Shown piece after piece: positions 48,746 through 56,740 of a stretch of 64,000 nt of DNA; position 1 is the first letter of the stretch, and every line of letters begins with the position of its first letter. The position numbers were made by a program, and so were the translations under genes. This stretch comes from Pseudomonas sp. R76 (GTDB taxonomy: Bacteria > Pseudomonadota > Gammaproteobacteria > Pseudomonadales > Pseudomonadaceae), in the NCBI RefSeq assembly GCF_009834565.1, contig NZ_CP019428.1, positions 5,146,001 through 5,210,000 on the forward strand, in the 5' to 3' direction. A model generated the notes under the pieces. The model was given only the letters and a program-made list of their open reading frames with translations. It searched no databases and was not told where the DNA came from.

Positions 48746-49419
48746 CGGCAGCGCTCATTAAACAGGTAGCCCAGGCCGCGCACGGTGTCGATCGGCTTGA
48801 ACCCGCCCGGGCCTTCCAGCTTGCGGCGCAGGCGCCCAACCAACACTTCGATTACGTTCGGATCACGCTCGTCGTCATCGGGATAGAGCTGTTCCATCAA
48901 GCGGTCCTTGGCAACCACTTGCTGATGGTGACGCATCAGGTATTCGAGAATCCGGTACTCATAGGCGGTCAGCGCCAGCGGCTGTTCATCCAGGGACGCT
49001 TGCTTGCGGTTGAGGTCCAGCAGCAGTGGTCCGGCGACGATGGTCGACTGGGTGAACCCGCTGGAGCGGCGCAGCAAGGCGTTCATGCGCGCTTCCAGCT
49101 CTTCGAACTGGAACGGCTTGACCACGTAGTCGTCGGCGCCGGCGGCCAGGCCTTCGACCTTGTCCTGCCAGTTGCCGCGTGCGGTGAGGATCAGGATCGG
49201 GAAGGTCTTGGCCTGGCTGCGCAGTTGGCGGATCAGGTCCAGGCCGCCCATGCCGGGCAGGCCCAGGTCGATGATGGCCAGGTCATGGTTGAATTGCCCG
49301 GTCTGGTACAGGGCTTCCTCGGCATTGGCCACGGCCTCGACCACGTGCCCGCTGTCTGTCAGGCGGGTGAACAGGTGATGACGCAACAGCGCCTCATCTT
49401 CCACGACCAGCAATTTCAT
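48742..49419 (-). CDS. phoP: PhoP response regulator
   Basis: A 225-residue OmpR-type regulator from the ATG at 49419, with GGAGA 7 bases before. The receiver has the phospho-accepting Asp in LAIIDLGLPGMGG and KPFQFEELEARM; the winged-helix effector domain ends DTVRGLGYLFNERCR. It is nearly identical to P. aeruginosa PhoP as recalled. It follows the small secreted-protein gene by 18 bases. Confidence 0.95.
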   Translation of the reverse strand: MKLLVVEDEALLRHHLFTRLTDSGHVVEAVANAEEALYQTGQFNHDLAIIDLGLPGMGGLDLIRQLRSQAKTFPILILTARGNWQDKVEGLAAGADDYVVKPFQFEELEARMNALLRRSSGFTQSTIVAGPLLLDLNRKQASLDEQPLALTAYEYRILEYLMRHHQQVVAKDRLMEQLYPDDDERDPNVIEVLVGRLRRKLEGPGGFKPIDTVRGLGYLFNERCR

Positions 49420-49437
49420 AAGGCTCTCCAAGGCAAT

Positions 49438-49746
49438 TCAACTGTCCGACAGGGGGATATCATAGCGACCCTGCAAGTCTTGCGGGCGCAGTTTAATGCC
49501 ATTGTATTGGCCCGTCAGGTGTTCGTAGCCGGCGCGGTAGGCCGGTTGCGCGTTAGCCTGGCCCAGGGACTGGCCCCATGGCGCGGCCTGGCTGCCTGCG
49601 TCTTCGAAGCTGACACGCTGGATCAGGCTGCTGGACTTCTTGGTTTTCTCGCCGCCAAATGCCGCAAAAGCAGGGTCCGAAGCCTGCACGCCGGCCGTGG
49701 CACTGAGCATGCTTAACGCCAATATCAGCTGTTTGATCGCAGTCAT
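49438..49746 (-). CDS. Small secreted protein, first gene of the phoPQ operon
   Basis: A 102-residue protein from the ATG at 49746. The signal peptide ends at GVQA. The mature part has no cysteine and no long hydrophobic segment; it holds SLIQRVSFEDAGSQAAPWGQ and YNGIKLRPQDLQGRYDIPLSD. It sits where oprH lies in P. aeruginosa, but it is shorter and has no beta-barrel pattern. It is probably a PhoP-controlled periplasmic protein. Function unknown. Confidence 0.8.
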   Translation of the reverse strand: MTAIKQLILALSMLSATAGVQASDPAFAAFGGEKTKKSSSLIQRVSFEDAGSQAAPWGQSLGQANAQPAYRAGYEHLTGQYNGIKLRPQDLQGRYDIPLSDS

Positions 49747-49797
49747 GGTGCTTACCTCTACGCGTTTGGCTGTTGAAGCCAGACTACGCAAGCGCCC

Positions 49798-49836
49798 CTG
49801 AACTCCCCCTGAACAGGCTCTGAACCTTGGCTGAAC
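49798..49836 (-). promoter_or_regulatory. Four direct repeats GTTCAG-N5, PhoP-box-like
   Basis: On the minus strand GTTCAG occurs at 49836, 49825, 49814 and 49803, exactly 11 bases apart. OmpR-type regulators bind direct repeats with this period, and the classic PhoP box is GTTTA-N5-6-GTTTA. A weak -10 (TAGTCT, 49787-49782) lies about 10 bases after the last repeat. It is the likely autoregulation site of the operon. Confidence 0.75.
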
Positions 49837-49883
49837 CGTTGCGGGCTATCCACTGGCGCGCCAACTGACGCAAAATACCGCGC

Positions 49884-50600
49884 ATGACGCCCCTACCCGC
49901 TTGCTGCACCCCACTCGAGGCCCATTGGCCGTTGCCCACTCCGTTACCCGGCACGGTGTTCCTGAGCACCCGATTCGACCCGACCTTGTTGGCCGCCGGT
50001 GATTTCCAGCGCAGCGCCGTGCCGCCACCGCCCAGCATCCAGCGCTCAGTGGCCAAGCGCCAAGCCGAGTTCCTCGCCGGCCGCTTGTGCGCGCGCGCGG
50101 CGCTGCAACAGCTCGACCACCTCGATTGCGTGCCAGCCATCGGCGAAGACCGTGCGCCGGTGTGGCCTGGGCATATCAGCGGTTCCATCACCCACAGCAC
50201 CGGGCATGCGGCGGCGATTGTCGGGCACAAGGCGCAATGGCGTGGGCTGGGCATGGACCTGGAGAACCTGCTGACACTGGAACGCGCCGAACGCCTGGCC
50301 GGGGAAATTCTCACCGCCGAGGAAATGCAGCGCCTGGCAAGCGTGCCGCGCGAGCAGGTGGCATTGCTGGTGACGCTGACGTTTTCGGTCAAGGAGAGTT
50401 TATTCAAGGCGCTCTACCCGATTGTGCAGAAGCGCTTTTACTTTGAGCATGCCGAGGTGGTGGCGTGGTCCGAGACCGGGCAGGTGCGGCTAAGGCTGCT
50501 GACCGAATTGTCTGCCGAGTGGTGCCATGGCACGGAGCTGGAGGGGCAGTTTGTGGTGGAGGGGGAGCAGTTGTTGAGTCTGGTGGCTGTCAGGGCCTGA
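49884..50600 (+). CDS. pcpS: 4'-phosphopantetheinyl transferase
   Basis: A 238-residue protein of the EntD/PcpS type. Signature motifs: GSITHSTGHAAAIV, GLGMDLENL (metal-binding Asp and Glu) and FSVKESLFKALYP. It moves phosphopantetheine onto carrier proteins of fatty acid and siderophore synthesis; Pseudomonas uses this one enzyme for both. The divergent gene upstream is the phoPQ operon. Confidence 0.93.
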   Translation: MTPLPACCTPLEAHWPLPTPLPGTVFLSTRFDPTLLAAGDFQRSAVPPPPSIQRSVAKRQAEFLAGRLCARAALQQLDHLDCVPAIGEDRAPVWPGHISGSITHSTGHAAAIVGHKAQWRGLGMDLENLLTLERAERLAGEILTAEEMQRLASVPREQVALLVTLTFSVKESLFKALYPIVQKRFYFEHAEVVAWSETGQVRLRLLTELSAEWCHGTELEGQFVVEGEQLLSLVAVRA

Positions 50601-50609
50601 TCTGACGCC

Positions 50610-50676
50610 ATCGCAGGCAAGCCGGCTCCCACATTTTTGAATGCATTCCACCTGTGGGAGCTGGCTTGCCTGCGAT
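50610..50676. repeat. REPIN in reverse arrangement (GAGCTGGCTTGCCTGCGAT type)
   Basis: The inverted pair ATCGCAGGCAAGCCGGCTCC and GGAGCTGGCTTGCCTGCGAT, 67 bases in all, between the converging pcpS and kinase genes. Confidence 0.88.
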
Positions 50677-50683
50677 GGCGATC

Positions 50684-52294
50684 TCACGCCTTCTCCTGAT
50701 CCCTGGGCCAACTCAAACTGAAGCACGCCCCACCCAGGTTGTTGCTCTTGCTGATCAACGCCCGCCCGCCGTGCCAATAGATCACCCGCCGCACAATCGA
50801 CAACCCCAGGCCATGCCCGCCCGAGGCACGGGTGCGGCTGTCGTCCAGGCGCAGGAACGGCGTAAAGATGCGCTCCCAGGCGCTCTCCGGCACGCCGGGG
50901 CCATCGTCTTCCACATCGATGCGGCAACGCACCTGGCCCACTTGGTAACTGATCAACACCTGGCCCTGGGCATGGCGCATCGCATTGCTCACCAGGTTTT
51001 GCAGGGCGCGGTGCAGGTAGCGCGGCTCGGCGTCGACCCAGGCGTCATCCCAATGCGCCGAAGACAGGCAGATGCCACGCGCTACCGTGACGTGCGGGCG
51101 CAGTGGCGACAATTCGCCGATCACCTGATCGAGCAACGCGCTGAGGTCGACGCGCTGGAAATTCAGCTCCGGCGCGCCCTGCTCCAGGCGCGCATACGTG
51201 AGCATTTCATCCACCAGGCCATCGAGGTCCTGGATATCGCTGTCCATGCCGTCCATGTACTTACGCCGCGCCTCGGGGGTGGTGGCGTCGCCGATCATCT
51301 CCAGGCCAAAGCGCAGGCGCGCCACCGGCGTGCGCAACTCGTGGGACACCGCGCGCACCAGTTCACGCTGGATCGCCAGCAGCTGCTGCAGGTGCTCGGC
51401 CATGCCATTAAAGGCCGCTGCCAGGCGCCCCACCGAATCAGCGCCGCGCGCCGGCACGCGTACTTCCAGGTTACCTTTGGCAATGCGCGTGGCCGCCGCT
51501 TCCAGGCCTTTGAGACGTCGCTCGAGCTGGCGCACCAACAAGTACACGATCAAGCCGATCAGGGTCAGGCTGATCAGCGCGATCAGAATCAACCATTGCG
51601 GCGGATAAGGGTTCATTTGATACAGCGGGCCAATCTCCAGCACCCACGGCGTACCGACCATGCCGGCAAATACGCGGATTGAATCGCCGCCCTTGCCCAA
51701 GGCCATCACCGTATCGCCTTCCGAGACCCGGCGGCGCTGGTCGTCGTCCATGTCGGCCTGATCCAGGGTCATCAGGTGCATGTCAAAACCAAAGCCCTTG
51801 GCTTCTTTTATATCCGCGAGCTTTTGCGGTTGCTCGGCGACCGGAAAGCGCACCAGTTCGTCAGCCAGCAGGTAAATCGTCGCGCGGGCCAGTTGCTCGC
51901 TGATTTGCTGCACTTCGCCCGTGAGTACCAGTTGCGACGGCTCGCTGACCAGGCGCAACACCCGCGCCGCGTGCGGCCCGGTCTGTTGCACCAACACCTG
52001 GCCACGTTGCAGGCGGTTGCGCTGGCTCAGGTCCAACTGCGCATCGGCCAGCGGGCGCAACTCCAGGGGAATGCCGAGCAAACGCTCCCACACAGCCAAG
52101 GCGCGCTGGCGCTCGATGGGGCTCATGGGTTGCAGGTTGTCGCCCATCAACGCAAAGGTGCCGTGGGCCAGGCGCTCGCGGTATTGGCCGCTGCGCACTT
52201 CATTGAGCAGGTGCAAGGCCAGCACGCCGAGCAACGCCACCAGAATCAGCGCCGCGCACATGCCGCCGTAGATGCGCAGGAAGATCGAGTTCAC
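50684..52294 (-). CDS. RstB-like sensor histidine kinase
   Basis: A 536-residue membrane kinase with transmembrane segments at about 7-29 and 240-262, a periplasmic sensor between, and a HAMP linker (QLERRLKGLEAAATRIAKGN). The phospho-accepting His is in RAVSHELRTPVARLRFGLEM, and the ATP-binding part has LVSNAMRHAQ, DDGPGVPES and GGHGLGLSIV. It resembles E. coli RstB and lies where PA1158 does in P. aeruginosa. The signal is unknown. Confidence 0.9.
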   Translation of the reverse strand: MNSIFLRIYGGMCAALILVALLGVLALHLLNEVRSGQYRERLAHGTFALMGDNLQPMSPIERQRALAVWERLLGIPLELRPLADAQLDLSQRNRLQRGQVLVQQTGPHAARVLRLVSEPSQLVLTGEVQQISEQLARATIYLLADELVRFPVAEQPQKLADIKEAKGFGFDMHLMTLDQADMDDDQRRRVSEGDTVMALGKGGDSIRVFAGMVGTPWVLEIGPLYQMNPYPPQWLILIALISLTLIGLIVYLLVRQLERRLKGLEAAATRIAKGNLEVRVPARGADSVGRLAAAFNGMAEHLQQLLAIQRELVRAVSHELRTPVARLRFGLEMIGDATTPEARRKYMDGMDSDIQDLDGLVDEMLTYARLEQGAPELNFQRVDLSALLDQVIGELSPLRPHVTVARGICLSSAHWDDAWVDAEPRYLHRALQNLVSNAMRHAQGQVLISYQVGQVRCRIDVEDDGPGVPESAWERIFTPFLRLDDSRTRASGGHGLGLSIVRRVIYWHGGRALISKSNNLGGACFSLSWPRDQEKA

Positions 52295-53016
52295 AGCGGC
52301 ATATCGGCAGCGGCTTCGGGGACGAACAAATAGCCTTTGCTGCGGATGGTCTTGATCAGGCGCGGGTGGATCGGGTCGTCGCCGATTTTCGGGCGGATAC
52401 GGGAAATACGCACATCAATGGAGCGGTCCTGGCCGTCATAGCCGATGCCGCGCAAGGCGATGAAGATTTCTTCGCGGGACAAAATGCGCCCGGCATTCGC
52501 CACCAGCAGCCACAACAGGTCGAATTCGGCACTGGTCAGCTCAATGCCGCCGTTGTGCAACCAGGCTTCGCGCAGGGCGTTATCGACCACCAACGGGCCA
52601 AATTGCAGGCGGCGCTGGTTTTCCACGGCAACCGGTTCAGCCGGCTCGCTGCGCCGCAGCAAGGCCTGGATACGCGCCAGCAACAGGCGCGGGCGCACGG
52701 GTTTGCACACGTAGTCGTCGGCGCCCATGTCCAGGCCCTGCACCTGGTCCATGTCGTCGGTGCGCGCGGTGAGCATCAGGATCACACCGTCATAGCGCTC
52801 GCGCACCCTGCGGCAGATGCTCAGGCCGTCTTCGCCGGGCAGCATCAGGTCGAGGATCACCAGGTCAGGCTGTTCGGCGATGATGCGCGCCGCCGCCAGG
52901 GCGCCGTCGCTTTCCACCGACACGCGCAGGCCGTTGCTCTCCAAATAATCACGGGTCAACTCGGCCAATCGCTCGTCGTCCTCGACGATCAGAATTTGCC
53001 AGGCTTCTTGCTCCAT
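52291..53016 (-). CDS. RstA-like response regulator
   Basis: A 241-residue OmpR-type regulator. Receiver Asp in LVILDLMLPGEDGLSICRRV; winged helix at the C-terminus (RGIGYDGQDRSIDVRISRIRPKIG). The effector domain resembles RstA. It overlaps the kinase gene by 4 bases and is divergent from nrdA. Confidence 0.92.
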   Translation of the reverse strand: MEQEAWQILIVEDDERLAELTRDYLESNGLRVSVESDGALAAARIIAEQPDLVILDLMLPGEDGLSICRRVRERYDGVILMLTARTDDMDQVQGLDMGADDYVCKPVRPRLLLARIQALLRRSEPAEPVAVENQRRLQFGPLVVDNALREAWLHNGGIELTSAEFDLLWLLVANAGRILSREEIFIALRGIGYDGQDRSIDVRISRIRPKIGDDPIHPRLIKTIRSKGYLFVPEAAADMPL

Positions 53017-53266
53017 GCGCTACCTCGTTTCTAATTATTGTCATCTACGGGGAACACAATACTGCCCTTATATGAAGGCCGATTGTAGCCATGGGCCAGC
53101 CCTCTAGCACAAGCCGGGAAATCCATTCGGTGATCAGGTTTTTTTGTGATAGGGTTCGCGCCCTCAAAAATCCAACAGACGGTTTTTGCCTAGGAATATT
53201 CGGTGACAAACGGTGTAATCCAGCAGTACTGCGGCCTACACGGGCATTCCACGTTTCATACACATT

Positions 53267-53287
53267 TTACCCACAGCGTTATCCACA
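53267..53287 (+). promoter_or_regulatory. Two DnaA boxes upstream of nrdA
   Basis: TTATCCACA (53279-53287) is the perfect high-affinity DnaA box. TTACCCACA (53267-53275) differs by one base and lies 12 bases away in the same orientation. DnaA binding at nrdA links ribonucleotide reductase synthesis to replication in E. coli. Confidence 0.7.
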
Positions 53288-53341
53288 GGTAGTGCGTTGC
53301 TAAGCCCCCCAAAACGCATTATCTTGTACCTCGGCGCTGAA

Positions 53342-53363
53342 AAAACCCTACATGTAGGGTTTT
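53342..53363. promoter_or_regulatory. 22-bp perfect palindrome in the nrdA upstream region
   Basis: AAAACCCTACA followed by TGTAGGGTTTT. It may be an operator or a hairpin. It lies 55 bases after the DnaA boxes and 370 bases before nrdA. The rest of 53364-53680 shows no gene. Confidence 0.6.
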
Positions 53364-53682
53364 AAGCGAAAAAACCAAACACAGATCAGACAAGAAACTC
53401 AAGCGCTTTCTTGCTCCCGTTTGGTTGAACCAAAGCATTTTTTCAAAGCCCAAACCGCGCACGCGGATGGCAGCCGTTTTCCAGCCTAAACAGCGCAAAG
53501 CGGTACGGGTGTTGCAGTGCTTGAAGCGAGCAACTGTCACCCACCAGGAATACGGCGAAGGGCGCTTCAAGGCCCGAACCGAAGACTTCGGCATGGAAGC
53601 GGCGCGATGAGCTCCCTTCCTCCTGTCCCGAAGTTGTTATGCCAGGCCCAGGCCTGTTGTAAGTGCTTCAGGACGGAACGGT

Positions 53683-53701
53683 GGGCACCGTGATGGTGCC
53701 C
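53683..53701 (+). promoter_or_regulatory. Hairpin in the nrdA leader
   Basis: The stem GGGCACC / GGTGCCC with loop GTGAT ends 17 bases before the GTGGAGA ribosome-binding site of nrdA. There is no T-run, so it is not a terminator by itself. Confidence 0.55.
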
Positions 53702-53732
53702 AAATAAATATAGAATGTGGAGACAACCCCCC

Positions 53733-56627
53733 ATGCAAACCGACACAACTCGCGAGAACCCGCAAGGCTCCGTGCCGCAGGCCGCTGATTCGAACCTGGA
53801 TCTGTCCGCCACCGCGCCCGGCCAATTGCGCGTGATCAAGCGTAACGGCACTGTCGTTCCTTACACCGATGACAAAATCACCGTCGCTATCACCAAAGCG
53901 TTTCTTGCAGTTGAAGGCGGCACCGCTGCTGCTTCGTCGCGCATCCACGACACCGTTGCCCGCCTGACCGAACAAGTCACCGCGACCTTCAAGCGTCGCA
54001 TGCCATCGGGCGGCACCATCCACATCGAAGAAATCCAGGACCAGGTTGAACTGGCCCTGATGCGTGCCGGCGAGCAGAAAGTCGCCCGCGACTACGTGAT
54101 CTACCGTGACTCGCGCGCCAAGGAACGTGCCGTACGTTCCCCGGCTGAAGAAGCTGCCGTACAAGCTCACCCGTCGATCCGCATCACCCTGGCCGACGGT
54201 TCTTTTGCACCGCTGGACCTGGGCCGCCTGAACACCATCATCACCGAGGCCTGCGAAGGCCTGGAAGAAGTCGACGGTGACCTGATCCAGCGCGAAACCC
54301 TGAAAAACCTGTACGACGGCGTGGCCCTGACCGACGTCAACACCGCCCTGGTGATGACCGCCCGTACCCTGGTTGAACGTGAGCCGAACTACTCGTTCGT
54401 GACCGCACGCCTGCTGATGGACACCCTGCGTGCCGAAGGCCTGGGCTTCCTGAAAGTCGCCGACAGCGCCACCCACCACGAGATGGCTGACCTGTACGCC
54501 AAGGCCCTGCCGGCCTACATCGCCAAGGGTATCGAATTCGAATTGCTGAACCCGGTCCTGGCTACCTTCGACCTGGAAAAACTCGGCAAGGCGATCAACC
54601 ACGAGCGCGACCAGCAGTTCACGTACCTGGGCCTGCAAACCCTGTACGACCGTTACTTCATCCACAAGGACGGTATCCGCTTCGAACTGCCGCAAGTGTT
54701 CTTCATGCGCGTGGCCATGGGCCTGGCGATTGAAGAGAAGCACAAAGAAGACCGCGCCATCGAGTTCTACAACCTGCTGTCGTCCTTCGACTACATGTCG
54801 TCGACCCCTACGCTGTTCAACGCCGGCACCCTGCGTCCACAGCTGTCGAGCTGCTACCTGACCACCGTGCCGGATGACCTGTCGGGCATCTACCACGCGA
54901 TCCACGACAACGCCATGTTGTCCAAATTCGCCGGCGGCCTGGGCAACGACTGGACCCCGGTGCGTGCACTGGGTTCGTACATCAAGGGCACCAACGGCAA
55001 ATCCCAGGGCGTTGTCCCGTTCCTGAAAGTGGTGAACGACACCGCTGTTGCAGTTAACCAGGGTGGCAAGCGCAAAGGCGCTGTGTGTGCCTACCTGGAA
55101 ACCTGGCACATGGACATTGAAGAGTTCATCGAGCTGCGCAAGAACACCGGTGATGATCGCCGTCGTACCCACGACATGAACACCGCCAACTGGATCCCTG
55201 ACCTGTTCATGAAGCGTGTCTTCGATGACGGCCCGTGGACCCTGTTCTCGCCATCCGAAGTACCGGACCTGCACGACCTGACCGGCAAGGCCTTCGAAGA
55301 GCGTTACGAGTACTACGAAGCCCTGTCCCAGTACCCAGGCAAGATCAAGCTGTTCAAGACCATCCAGGCCAAAGACCTGTGGCGCAAAATGCTCTCCATG
55401 CTGTTTGAAACCGGCCACCCATGGCTGACCTTCAAAGACCCGTGCAACCTGCGCAGCCCGCAGCAGCACGTGGGCGTGGTCCACAGCTCGAACCTGTGCA
55501 CCGAGATCACCTTGAACACCAACAAGGACGAGATCGCCGTTTGCAACCTGGGTTCGATCAACCTGCCGAACCACATCGTCAACGGCAAGCTGGACACCGC
55601 CAAGCTGGAACGCACCGTGAACACCGCCGTACGCATGCTCGATAACGTTATCGACATCAACTACTACTCGGTGCCACAGGCGCAGAACTCCAACTTCAAG
55701 CACCGTCCGGTCGGCTTGGGCATCATGGGCTTCCAGGACGCGCTGTACCTGCAGCACATTCCTTACGGTTCGGACGCAGCGGTCGAGTTCGCCGACAAGT
55801 CCATGGAGGCGGTCAGCTATTACGCTATCCAGGCTTCCTGCGACCTGGCCGACGAGCGCGGCGCCTACGAGACGTTCCAGGGTTCGCTGTGGTCCAAAGG
55901 CATCCTGCCGCTGGATTCGCAACAGATCCTGATCGAGCAACGTGGCCAGAAGTACATCGACGTTGACCTGAACGAATCCCTGGACTGGGCGCCGGTACGT
56001 GCCCGTGTGCAGAAAGGCATTCGTAACTCCAACATCATGGCCATCGCACCGACCGCCACCATCGCCAACATCACTGGCGTATCGCAGTCGATCGAACCGA
56101 CCTACCAGAACCTGTATGTGAAATCGAACCTGTCGGGCGAATTCACCGTGATCAACCCGTACCTGGTTCGCGACTTGAAAGCCCGCGGCCTGTGGGACTC
56201 GGTCATGATCAACGACCTGAAGTACTACGACGGTTCCGTGCAGCAGATCGAGCGCATCCCGCAAGAACTCAAAGAGCTCTACGCGACTGCCTTCGAAGTG
56301 GACACCAAGTGGATCGTTGACGCCGCCAGCCGTCGTCAGAAGTGGATCGACCAGGCTCAATCGCTGAACCTGTACATCGCCGGCGCATCGGGCAAGAAGC
56401 TGGACGTGACCTACCGCATGGCGTGGTACCGTGGCCTGAAAACCACTTACTACCTCCGTGCCCTGGCCGCGACCAGCACCGAGAAGTCGACCATCAACAC
56501 CGGTAAGCTGAATGCTGTTTCCAGCGGCAACCACGGTGATGATTCGGTACTCGCAGCCCCTGCCGGCCCAGCGCCAGTGCCGAAGGCTTGCGCGATTGAC
56601 GAGCCGGATTGCGAAGCCTGCCAATAA
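53733..56627 (+). CDS. nrdA: Class Ia ribonucleotide reductase, alpha subunit
   Basis: A 964-residue protein from the ATG at 53733. Two ATP-cone domains lie at the N-terminus (VIKRNGTVVPYTDDKITVAI, then IRITLADGSFAPLDLGRLNT). Catalytic cysteines: LSSCYL, SNLCTEI and VCNLGSINL; the Tyr pair for radical transfer is in TTYYLR; the C-terminal redox pair is CEAC. It reduces ribonucleotides with NrdB. The partner gene nrdB, next to it in P. aeruginosa, is missing here. The double ATP cone is normal for Pseudomonas. Confidence 0.97.
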   Translation: MQTDTTRENPQGSVPQAADSNLDLSATAPGQLRVIKRNGTVVPYTDDKITVAITKAFLAVEGGTAAASSRIHDTVARLTEQVTATFKRRMPSGGTIHIEEIQDQVELALMRAGEQKVARDYVIYRDSRAKERAVRSPAEEAAVQAHPSIRITLADGSFAPLDLGRLNTIITEACEGLEEVDGDLIQRETLKNLYDGVALTDVNTALVMTARTLVEREPNYSFVTARLLMDTLRAEGLGFLKVADSATHHEMADLYAKALPAYIAKGIEFELLNPVLATFDLEKLGKAINHERDQQFTYLGLQTLYDRYFIHKDGIRFELPQVFFMRVAMGLAIEEKHKEDRAIEFYNLLSSFDYMSSTPTLFNAGTLRPQLSSCYLTTVPDDLSGIYHAIHDNAMLSKFAGGLGNDWTPVRALGSYIKGTNGKSQGVVPFLKVVNDTAVAVNQGGKRKGAVCAYLETWHMDIEEFIELRKNTGDDRRRTHDMNTANWIPDLFMKRVFDDGPWTLFSPSEVPDLHDLTGKAFEERYEYYEALSQYPGKIKLFKTIQAKDLWRKMLSMLFETGHPWLTFKDPCNLRSPQQHVGVVHSSNLCTEITLNTNKDEIAVCNLGSINLPNHIVNGKLDTAKLERTVNTAVRMLDNVIDINYYSVPQAQNSNFKHRPVGLGIMGFQDALYLQHIPYGSDAAVEFADKSMEAVSYYAIQASCDLADERGAYETFQGSLWSKGILPLDSQQILIEQRGQKYIDVDLNESLDWAPVRARVQKGIRNSNIMAIAPTATIANITGVSQSIEPTYQNLYVKSNLSGEFTVINPYLVRDLKARGLWDSVMINDLKYYDGSVQQIERIPQELKELYATAFEVDTKWIVDAASRRQKWIDQAQSLNLYIAGASGKKLDVTYRMAWYRGLKTTYYLRALAATSTEKSTINTGKLNAVSSGNHGDDSVLAAPAGPAPVPKACAIDEPDCEACQ

Positions 56628-56664
56628 AACCCGCCACTCCCGAGGCCTGACCTCGGGATCGGCC

Positions 56665-56699
56665 CTCGATAAACCCTGCCAACGGTGGGGTTTATCGAG
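56665..56699 (+). terminator. Terminator hairpin after nrdA
   Basis: A 12-bp perfect stem (CTCGATAAACCC / GGGTTTATCGAG), 38 bases after the nrdA stop, followed by a short T-rich stretch (GGTTTTTACC). It can also serve the gene that converges from the right. Confidence 0.8.
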
Positions 56700-56740
56700 G
56701 ATGGTTTTTACCTCGATGCCCTGATGACTCCCTGGGCCAG

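Noticed and set aside
53637..56624. A 995-codon open frame on the minus strand across nrdA
   Set aside because: It mirrors nrdA codons, has no motifs, and the plus-strand gene has all catalytic residues.
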